Part shown: positions 7,131-13,165 of the stretch, one piece after another
Numbering within the stretch: the first letter of the stretch is position 1
Layout: each line of letters opens with the position of its first letter
Assembly: GCA_030628245.1 (NCBI GenBank)
Contig: DAOVRI010000027.1
Coordinates: 1 to 13,165 of the forward strand
DNA from: Dehalococcoidales bacterium
GTDB taxonomy: Bacteria; Chloroflexota; Dehalococcoidia; Dehalococcoidales; RBG-16-60-22
Length of the DNA stretch: 13,165 bases
Direction of reading: 5' to 3'
Notes under the pieces: model-generated
Databases searched by the model: none
Seen by the model: only the letters and a program-made list of their open reading frames with translations
Told to the model about the DNA's origin: nothing
Translations under genes and position numbers: made by a program

Positions 7131-7158
7131 TTTTAACATAATATTTTACCATAGAAAA
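7131..7158. other. Possible dif-like site (only one half convincing)
   Basis: The 11 bases TTTTAACATAA (7131-7141; reverse complement TTATGTTAAAA) match the XerD-binding half of E. coli dif at 10 of 11 positions. The next 6 bases (7142-7147) would be the central region, but the opposite arm (7148-7158) does not resemble known XerC halves. It lies about 60 bases upstream of the Xer recombinase start. The surrounding A/T-rich sequence could equally be promoter DNA. Confidence 0.2.
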
Positions 7159-7229
7159 GAGCCACGGCGAGCAACACGCAACACTGATAGGGTACTGTAT
7201 CCCTCAAATTAGCTATGACCAAAGAGCTA

Positions 7230-7258
7230 TTGTAAATAGGACGAAAGGCATATAAGAT
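7230..7258 (+). promoter_or_regulatory. Candidate promoter for the type IV pilus operon
   Basis: TTGTAA (7230-7235) is followed by TATAAG (7251-7256, 15-base spacer) or, overlapping it, TAAGAT (7253-7258, 17-base spacer). Neither pairing is ideal. The -35 overlaps one copy of a direct repeat AGCTAT (7211-7216 and 7225-7230), a possible regulator site. This is the best-looking promoter in the 217-base divergent gap between the recombinase and pilB; the rest of that gap is A/T-rich without further clear signals. Confidence 0.35.
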
Positions 7259-7289
7259 TTTTGTATAGCGGCTACGTATTTATCCATAG

Positions 7290-8825
7290 ATGGGGGAACC
7301 CCTGGTTATGTCGAAATCTGTTGAAAAAGCCAAAAATAGCTTGCGTAAGAATACGCCTGAGCCGGAAGCCTTACAGCTCATTCCCGAGGCCATGGCCCGC
7401 AAGTATAACGCCATCCCACTGTCCATAGGTGGTAATGTCCTGCGCGTGGCCATGGCGAACCCGTCTGATATCCTTGCCCTCGAAGCCCTGGCCAGCTGGA
7501 GTCAGCTGCGCGTAGAGTCTGAGTCTTTTACCCAGGAAGAAGTGCTTGAGGCTATCGACTTTAACTATAAGGCCTATGACGAGATTGAAAAACAGATTTC
7601 CAGTATATCATTATCAGACGTCAATAAAGCCGACAAGCAATTAATCATTGACACCGCTACGGAGGCCCCGGTTGCCCAGGCCCTGAGGCTGATTATTGAT
7701 GAAGCCGTGAAAGCCAGAGCTTCCGATGTTCACCTTGAGCCCGGTGAAGATAAACTGCGGGTACGCTTCCGCATAGATGGTACACTTCATGAAATGTTTT
7801 CGCTCCCGCTGATGACAATGACACCGATTATCTCAAGGATTAAGATTCTGGCCAACATGAACATCGCGGACCACCATCGCCCGCAGGACGGTCAGTTTTC
7901 CGTAAAAACCAAAGGTCGCCTGATAGATATCCGGGTAGGTATTGTCGCCACCGTTTACGGCGAGATGGCGGTATTACGGCTTCTGGACAAGTCCCGGGCG
8001 ACCCTGTCCTTGCCCGACCTTGGATTTCTCCCCGAAAGCATGATGAAATACGAAAAGATGCTAAAAGTACCTTACGGAATAATACTGGTAAGCGGTCCTA
8101 CCGGGGCAGGCAAAACCACCACGCTATATGCTTCTGTAAATTCTCTTGACCAGGTAGGACGCAACATTATAACCGTAGAAGACCCGGTGGAGTACCGGTT
8201 CTCAAATATTAACCAGATTCAGGTTAACTCTCGCGCCGGCGTCACTTTTGCCAGCGGTCTCAGGTCCATACTGAGGCTCGACCCCGACGTGATATTGATC
8301 GGAGAGATACGCGACGCCGAAACGGCCAATATCGCCATTCAGTCGGCCCTTACCGGACATCTGGTGCTGTCATCAATCCACGCTAATGACGCCGTGGGCG
8401 TGGTGCTGCGCCTCATCGACCTCGGTGTGGAGCCTTTCCTGGTATCCTCGGCTCTCATCGGCGTGATTGCCCAGCGCATGGTACGCTGTATCTGCTCCAA
8501 TTGCGCCCGTCCGGTTGAAGCCTCCCCCGAGGAGCGCATGATTTACAGTCAGGAAATGGGCGAAGAACGAAGTGAATTTCTCCAGGGCAGCGGGTGCAAA
8601 TCATGCGCTAATAGCGGCTACCGGGGGCGTACGGGCATGTTCGAATTATTCTGTACCAGCGACGATATCAAAACGTTACTGGTCAAGGGAACAACCGCCA
8701 ATGAATTGCGTAGCCAGGCAATAAAGGAGGGGATGATAACGCTGCTGCAAGACGGGATGTATAAAGTTAAGAAAGACATAACCACCCCCGCTGAAGTCTT
8801 GCGTAATGCCTATTCTGTAGGGTAA
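7290..8825 (+). CDS. pilB: Type IV pilus extension ATPase PilB (GspE/T2SSE family)
   Basis: The cytoplasmic hexameric ATPase that powers pilus assembly by turning the PilC platform. The 511-residue protein has a short N-terminal domain (about 24-95, containing ALQLIPEAMARKYNAIPL and VAMANPSD), then the secretion-ATPase core: Walker A GPTGAGKTTT (269-278), Asp box ITVEDPVEY (294-302), Walker B DPDVILIGEIRD (331-342) and His box TGHLVLSSIHAND (355-367). A zinc-binding loop follows with Cys402/Cys405 and Cys436/Cys439, then GYRGRTGMFEL, characteristic of PilB/GspE and absent from PilT. It is shorter than the usual roughly 560 residues because the first N-terminal subdomain is missing. The start is uncertain: ATG 7290 has no ribosome site, whereas ATG 7308 has GGGGGA 10 bases upstream. 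First gene of the pilus operon, 61 bases before pilC. Confidence 0.95.
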   Translation: MGEPLVMSKSVEKAKNSLRKNTPEPEALQLIPEAMARKYNAIPLSIGGNVLRVAMANPSDILALEALASWSQLRVESESFTQEEVLEAIDFNYKAYDEIEKQISSISLSDVNKADKQLIIDTATEAPVAQALRLIIDEAVKARASDVHLEPGEDKLRVRFRIDGTLHEMFSLPLMTMTPIISRIKILANMNIADHHRPQDGQFSVKTKGRLIDIRVGIVATVYGEMAVLRLLDKSRATLSLPDLGFLPESMMKYEKMLKVPYGIILVSGPTGAGKTTTLYASVNSLDQVGRNIITVEDPVEYRFSNINQIQVNSRAGVTFASGLRSILRLDPDVILIGEIRDAETANIAIQSALTGHLVLSSIHANDAVGVVLRLIDLGVEPFLVSSALIGVIAQRMVRCICSNCARPVEASPEERMIYSQEMGEERSEFLQGSGCKSCANSGYRGRTGMFELFCTSDDIKTLLVKGTTANELRSQAIKEGMITLLQDGMYKVKKDITTPAEVLRNAYSVG

Positions 8826-8886
8826 GAAAGAATATTTTATACTCGATGATACTGGTTGAGGTGATAAATACCGGAGTGGAAAATAT

Positions 8887-10095
8887 ATGCTCTATCAATA
8901 CATAGCCTGCGGTGAATCGGGCGACATCGTTAAAGGCAAAATTTCGGCAACCAGCGAAGACGCGATTACCGAAATGCTCGGTTATGCCGGTTACCGCCTG
9001 GTTAACCTCAGACCATACACTCCGTTCATCAGCCTGGGAAAGCTGACCTCGCAATTATTCAAGGTCAAACAAACCGAAATAATACTGTTCTACCGGCAGC
9101 TGGCCCTGCTTCTTGAGTCCGGCGTCAATATTGTTACCGCTCTGCAATTATTGCAGGAACAGATATCCAATCGCGCCCTCAAAAAAGTAGTTTACGATGT
9201 CATCAGCGATATACGCAACGGCAACCAGCTGTCAGCAGCCATGAGCCGCCACCCTTCGATATTCTCTTCGATGAGCTGCCGTACGCTGAGTATCGGTGAG
9301 CAGACCGGCGGCCTCGAGACGATGTTGAAGCAGGTGGCCGATTATATGGAGAGGGAAATCGTTACCCGTAAAGGAATCAAGGGCGCCCTTATGTACCCGA
9401 TGATAGCCGCCGGGGTGACCGTAGTGGTGGTCGGCGTATTAATGTTCTTCGTTCTGCCGGCTTTCGCCGACCTGTACGGGTCGCTCGGTGCCGAGTTACC
9501 CGCCCTGACCAAAATCATGATAAGTTTCTCTGTATTGCTCCGCAGTTATGCTCTTCATATCTTTCTGGGATTATTTATCGCCATAGGGCTGGGACTCATC
9601 TATATCAGAACGCCGGACGGCAAATATAAACTCGACGTTCTAACCCTGCGTATCCCGCAGCTGGGGAGGGTAAAGCACCTTAACGAGCTTTCCCGCTGCT
9701 GCCGGAGTATCTCGCTACTGTTCACGGCCGGTCTGCCTTTGACCGAAATTATGCCTCTCGTTATCCAGGGCTGTAACAACAGAGTGATGGCCCAGGCACT
9801 TTACAACGTCCAGACGGACATGCTCAAAGGTGAGGGCTTATCCAAGCCAATGGCAAAAAACTCCATCTTTCTGCCGATGATGGTACAGATGGTCAAAGTC
9901 GGCGAGGAAACGGGCAGTCTTGATACCTCCTTGCTTGCCGTAGCCCAGAACTACGAGTCTGAAGCAGAAGACAAGACCAAATCCCTGATAAGTATGATTC
10001 AGCCGGTAATGACACTGGTCATAGCCGGAATCGTCGGCCTTATCGCGCTATCAATGGTTTCAGCCATGTATTCCATGTACGGGCAGGCATTCTAA
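8887..10095 (+). CDS. pilC: Type IV pilus inner-membrane platform protein PilC (GspF/T2SSF family)
   Basis: The membrane platform that transmits motion from PilB and PilT to the pilin subunits. The 402-residue length is standard. Two T2SSF repeats are seen: the first from about residue 68 (FYRQLALLLESGVNIVTALQLL) and the second from about 268 (LSRCCRSISLLFTAGLPLTEIM), each with a GEQTGGLE or GEETGSLD motif. Three membrane segments lie near residues 168-192, 220-239 and 373-397. The N-terminal part, YQYIACGESGDIVKGKISA, is the usual leader of this family. A GGAGTGG lies 7 bases or so before the ATG. It sits between the ATPase and the alignment-complex genes, as in most type IV pilus operons. 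Confidence 0.96.
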   Translation: MLYQYIACGESGDIVKGKISATSEDAITEMLGYAGYRLVNLRPYTPFISLGKLTSQLFKVKQTEIILFYRQLALLLESGVNIVTALQLLQEQISNRALKKVVYDVISDIRNGNQLSAAMSRHPSIFSSMSCRTLSIGEQTGGLETMLKQVADYMEREIVTRKGIKGALMYPMIAAGVTVVVVGVLMFFVLPAFADLYGSLGAELPALTKIMISFSVLLRSYALHIFLGLFIAIGLGLIYIRTPDGKYKLDVLTLRIPQLGRVKHLNELSRCCRSISLLFTAGLPLTEIMPLVIQGCNNRVMAQALYNVQTDMLKGEGLSKPMAKNSIFLPMMVQMVKVGEETGSLDTSLLAVAQNYESEAEDKTKSLISMIQPVMTLVIAGIVGLIALSMVSAMYSMYGQAF

Positions 10096-10121
10096 TCTCT
10101 GGAGAGTTTTCGGGCACTTTT

Positions 10122-10688
10122 ATGAAAGGTTTTAAGTTAAGTAAAACAAGCTGGTTGATCCTCTCGGCGGGTATATTTATCGTTATCCTGGCCGGTCTGG
10201 GTGTTACTCGTTCTCAGCAACTCAAGGAACAGACCCAACTGGACGAGGAACTGAGTTTATCCACAATGCGTGTGAATAGTATCGGGGCAGCGGATCTGCG
10301 CCCGCAACTGGAAGAGCTTCAACAGAGATTAGAAGAAAGCGAAGCTCAGCTCATTGAAGTAAAAGATAGACTGCGCCAGACTGTGGTGAGTGCTGATGTT
10401 ACCGATAAATTCTTCGTAATCGCTGAGTACTGTGGCGTGGAAATAATGAACCTGGGTACTACGCAGATATCAACCCACGAGGTCGAAGGCGTCAGCTGTT
10501 CTACGACATCAATTACCACTACTGTAGAAGGAGAGGTGTCCGGTATTATTGATTTTATCATCAGCCTGAACGATGGCTTCACCACCGGCAATGTTCAGTC
10601 GGCTCATATATCTATTCCCGAAGATTCCACCGAAAGCGAGCCATCGGCCAGTATCCAGATGGTTGTCTACTCTTATGAAGGAAACTGA
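10122..10688 (+). CDS. pilO: PilO-like (GspM-like) pilus alignment-complex protein
   Basis: A 188-residue bitopic membrane protein with the PilO plan: a short cytoplasmic start, one membrane helix (about 10-29), a heptad-like coiled coil rich in Glu/Gln/Leu (about 33-87, including LRPQLEELQQRLEESEAQL), and a C-terminal domain (about 90-188) with alternating strands and one helix consistent with the ferredoxin-like fold of PilO and GspM. Sequence similarity to known PilO is weak, so the call rests on architecture and position: it lies between pilC and the fused pilMN gene and ends 2 bases before the latter starts. In the cell it would pair with the PilN part of PilMN. The ribosome site is poor (GGAGAG about 15 bases away). 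The alternative is a minor pilin, but no prepilin cleavage motif (G followed by F/M-x4-E) precedes the helix. Confidence 0.75.
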   Translation: MKGFKLSKTSWLILSAGIFIVILAGLGVTRSQQLKEQTQLDEELSLSTMRVNSIGAADLRPQLEELQQRLEESEAQLIEVKDRLRQTVVSADVTDKFFVIAEYCGVEIMNLGTTQISTHEVEGVSCSTTSITTTVEGEVSGIIDFIISLNDGFTTGNVQSAHISIPEDSTESEPSASIQMVVYSYEGN

Positions 10689-10690
10689 TT

Positions 10691-12151
10691 ATGGCTAAGA
10701 GCACTACTACTCTATATATTAACGACAACAGTATCCGCTTAATGGTCACTCGCGGCAAGCGTATAACCAAGCTGGCCGACGTACCTCTGGATACGCCCTT
10801 GAACGATATTAACACTGAAGACAAAGAGGCGGAACTCGTCGCCAAGATTAAACTTCTCTTTAAGAGCAACAAGATAAGCGCGAGGAAGGTTATCCTCGGG
10901 TTGAGCGGGCTTCACTGTCTGACCCGTCCGGTAACCCTGCCTGAATTACCCAAAGCCATGCTGGATGAGGCAATAACAAGAGAGGCCAGGAGGGTTCTGC
11001 CGGTGCCCCTGGAACAGCTATACATATCATGGCAGACCGTCTCAGCCTCCGAAGGTAAGATAGATGCCTTCATGGTGGCCACACCGCGGCAGATTGCCGA
11101 TACCCTGATAAGGATACTCAACAAGGCAGGACTCAAGCCATATCTCATGGACATCAAACCGCTGGCTCTAGCGAGGCTGGCCAGGGAAACAAGCGCTATA
11201 ATTGTTGATGTCCAGTCAAGGGAGTTTGACATCATTGTTATGGTCAACAGAATTCCCCAACCCATCCGCACCGTACCCTTCCCCGAGGAATCACAATCCT
11301 TCCCGGAGAAGATACTAATAGTAAAGGATGAGCTCAAGCGGACTATCCAGTTCTATAACTCCAATAACCCAGATAATCTCATCCAACCGAATGCGCCCTT
11401 GCTTGTCTCCGGAGAGCTGGCCGATGAACCGGAGCTATATGAACACCTGGCCCAGGAATTGGGATATCAGGTGTATCCACTTACATCACCGTTAAAATGC
11501 CTGAAACAGCTCGACCCGTCACATCACCTGGTGAATGTCGGCCTTGCCCTTAAAGAGTTTACCAGGGAAGCCGGCCCCCTGCTACCCAACTTCAACACCT
11601 TGCCGGCACCCTACCTGCCCCAGCCGATTTCCCTGAATCGAATAATGGTGATACCGACAGCAGCCGTCGCCGTCGGCTTAATCGTTTTACTGGCAATGAC
11701 AATTCAGGATTCCGCCGCCAGTATTGAACTGGCGCATACTCAACTGGACTCTACCACTGTCCTCCTGCAGAAAAAACAGGCCCAGAAAAAAGACCTGGTG
11801 CAGAGCGTCGCGGCGGCGGAGCAAAAGCTGGCCAGTACCGAGACAACCTGCACTAGTTTTACGAACGCCTTGAACAGCTTCAATGCAAATGGTGAAAAGC
11901 TAAACGGCGACCTGGTAGCTACCGTGGACAACCAGATTGATGACTTTGAATTGAACAACATCGCTCATTCCGGCGAGTGTTTAACGATTAACGGATGGGC
12001 AGAGAGCGAGCAAGAGGTCCTGGAATACGCCCGAAAGTTAGATACTACCGGCAGATTTCATGAAATTACTATATCCAGTCTTTCCAGAGAATCCAGCGAT
12101 AATACGACCGATACCATGACGTATTCTCTGAATATTAGATTGAGAGAGTAA
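10691..12151 (+). CDS. pilMN: PilM-PilN fusion protein (GspL-like) of the pilus alignment complex
   Basis: A 486-residue protein joining two usually separate subunits. Residues 1 to about 290 are a PilM-type actin-like domain: an N-terminal strand pair (7-20), LPELPKAMLDEAITREARRV (83-102), VATPRQIADTLIRIL (129-143), IIVDVQSREFDII (170-182) and APLLVSGELADEP (235-247). A LLPNFNTLP segment (297-305), which may stand in for the NLLP motif that tethers separate PilN to PilM, leads to a membrane helix (about 317-337), a coiled coil (about 345-385) and a PilN-type ferredoxin-like domain (LTINGWAESEQEVLEYARKL, 431-450, then FHEITISSL). The nucleotide-binding motifs look eroded: the glycines expected in the phosphate and adenosine loops are mostly missing. 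The same architecture is known as GspL in type II secretion and PilMN in Clostridioides difficile. AAGGA lies 8 bases before the ATG. Confidence 0.88.
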   Translation: MAKSTTTLYINDNSIRLMVTRGKRITKLADVPLDTPLNDINTEDKEAELVAKIKLLFKSNKISARKVILGLSGLHCLTRPVTLPELPKAMLDEAITREARRVLPVPLEQLYISWQTVSASEGKIDAFMVATPRQIADTLIRILNKAGLKPYLMDIKPLALARLARETSAIIVDVQSREFDIIVMVNRIPQPIRTVPFPEESQSFPEKILIVKDELKRTIQFYNSNNPDNLIQPNAPLLVSGELADEPELYEHLAQELGYQVYPLTSPLKCLKQLDPSHHLVNVGLALKEFTREAGPLLPNFNTLPAPYLPQPISLNRIMVIPTAAVAVGLIVLLAMTIQDSAASIELAHTQLDSTTVLLQKKQAQKKDLVQSVAAAEQKLASTETTCTSFTNALNSFNANGEKLNGDLVATVDNQIDDFELNNIAHSGECLTINGWAESEQEVLEYARKLDTTGRFHEITISSLSRESSDNTTDTMTYSLNIRLRE

Positions 12152-12153
12152 AG

Positions 12154-13165
12154 ATGAAAGACGTTATTGCATTGCTTCAACTAGCCAGGTCAAAGAACGC
12201 TTCCGACCTGCATATGGTTGTGTCCCAGCCTCCGTTGTTTCGCATCCATGGTAGACTGGTACCTGCGGATGACCTGCCCGCATTAACCGCCGAGGACATA
12301 GAGCAGGCATTAGACCAGATAACGACAGAAAAGGAAAGGGCTGATTTTGAGCGTTCCCTTGAGCTTGACTTCGGCCGCAGTATTGCCGATGTCGGTAGAG
12401 CGCGTTTTAATGCTGCCAAACAACGCGGTACGACCAGCCTCGTTATCCGCCTGCTGCCCCCCGACATACCTAGCCCCGATGACCTTGGCTTACCCAAGGT
12501 CTGCAAAGAGCTGATTTTACGGCCTCGTGGTCTGGTGGTAGTCAGTGGACCTACCGGCAGCGGTAAATCCACGACCCTGGCATCCATGATTAACTACCTG
12601 AACCAGCTCGAGAGCCGTCGCGTGATTACGATTGAGGACCCCATCGAGTATACCTATAACAATATCAATTGCACTATCACACAGCGTGAACTGGGGCATG
12701 ATACCCTCTCCTTCGCCGAAGCCCTGAGGCACGTACTGAGGCAGGACCCGGACGTGATACTGGTAGGGGAGATGAGAGACCTGGAAACAGCCTCGGCAGC
12801 ACTAACCGTGGCCGAAACCGGGCACCTGGTGCTGACCACCGGCCATGCCCCCAGCACCTCCCAGGCCGTGGAGAGAATAGCCAGTTTGTTTCCACCCCAC
12901 GAGCGCCATCTGGCCCAGGAACGACTAGCATCATTGCTCCTCGGCATCCTCTGTCAGGCGCTTGTGCCTAAAGCCGATGGTTCGGGCAGGGTAGCGGCTG
13001 TCGAAATTATGCTGGCCAACGCGGCCGTGAAAAACCTTATCCGGGAAGGTAAGACCTATCAGCTACCCAACACGATTCGCATGAACGCACAGTTGGGCAT
13101 GGAGATGCTCGACCAGGCGCTGGTCAGGCTATATAGCAATGGCATTATCAGCCGTGATAGCGTCT
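12154..13165 (+). CDS. pilT: Type IV pilus retraction ATPase PilT (3' end missing)
   Basis: The ATPase that depolymerises the pilus, giving twitching and, in many species, DNA uptake. 337 residues are visible and the family is 345-370, so only the last few are cut off. Seen: the N-terminal ASDLHMVVSQPP (16-27), Walker A SGPTGSGKST (131-140), Asp box ITIEDPIEY (158-166), Walker B RQDPDVILVGEMRD (196-209), His-box region TGHLVLTTGHA (222-232), FPPHERHLAQERLA (246-259), and the AIRNLIRE motif as AVKNLIREGK (291-300), which is specific to PilT and needed for retraction. No zinc Cys cluster is present, separating it from PilB. The ATG follows the pilMN stop by 2 bases, so it is in the same operon. 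The His box differs from the common GTLHT form. Confidence 0.95.
   Translation, partial: MKDVIALLQLARSKNASDLHMVVSQPPLFRIHGRLVPADDLPALTAEDIEQALDQITTEKERADFERSLELDFGRSIADVGRARFNAAKQRGTTSLVIRLLPPDIPSPDDLGLPKVCKELILRPRGLVVVSGPTGSGKSTTLASMINYLNQLESRRVITIEDPIEYTYNNINCTITQRELGHDTLSFAEALRHVLRQDPDVILVGEMRDLETASAALTVAETGHLVLTTGHAPSTSQAVERIASLFPPHERHLAQERLASLLLGILCQALVPKADGSGRVAAVEIMLANAAVKNLIREGKTYQLPNTIRMNAQLGMEMLDQALVRLYSNGIISRDSV

Noticed and set aside
7189..7204. Small imperfect inverted repeat AGGGTA/TATCCCT in the divergent gap
   Set aside because: Short arms with a bulge; not distinguishable from chance and not placed relative to a clear promoter.
10122..10688. Pilin or pseudopilin for the 188-aa protein
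   Set aside because: No prepilin peptidase site before the helix; the coiled coil after the helix and the position next to PilMN fit PilO.

Overview
The window reads as ordinary chromosome from a bacterium of moderate GC content. The protein styles (an EF-G-2 type GTPase, a SpoIIM-family membrane protein, a short tail-anchored Pro/Ala-rich protein) and a type IV pilus cluster whose inner-membrane platform appears without PilP or PilQ suggest a monoderm, most likely Chloroflexota (Dehalococcoidia-like). That placement is inference from sequence style and memory only. I see no rRNA, tRNA, CRISPR array, prophage or insertion-sequence transposase.

Layout. (1) Bases 1-1665, plus strand: the C-terminal part of an ABC-2 type ATPase followed by its permease. 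(2) Bases 1666-1854: a convergent intergenic gap holding a 121-bp inverted-repeat element with nested hairpins. (3) Bases 1855-7072, minus strand, in transcription order: XerC/XerD-type tyrosine recombinase, a 93-aa tail-anchored basic protein, protein-L-isoaspartate O-methyltransferase, a nitroreductase, a SpoIIM-family membrane protein and an EF-G-2 type translational GTPase. Spacing is tight from the recombinase to the methyltransferase and from the nitroreductase to SpoIIM. The nitroreductase and EF-G genes each have their own candidate promoter. (4) Bases 7073-7289: a divergent, A/T-rich control region. (5) Bases 7290-13165, plus strand: a type IV pilus operon in the order pilB (extension ATPase), pilC (platform), a pilO-like gene, a fused pilM-pilN gene, and pilT (retraction ATPase, cut by the window end).

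How the genes work together. The pilus genes encode a complete inner-membrane motor: PilB and PilT turn on the PilC platform, and PilMN plus PilO form the alignment scaffold. Pilins, prepilin peptidase and any secretin are not in the window. The minus-strand genes look like a housekeeping group (chromosome dimer resolution, protein repair, redox, translation) without an obvious shared pathway.

The points most worth a second look are the PilM-PilN fusion with a degenerate actin-type nucleotide site, the EF-G paralogue with a changed guanine-specificity motif (NKMG) and a Tyr in place of the catalytic His, the compound repeat at 1712-1832, and a possible dif-like half-site just upstream of the Xer recombinase. 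I did not find a clearly novel multi-gene system.
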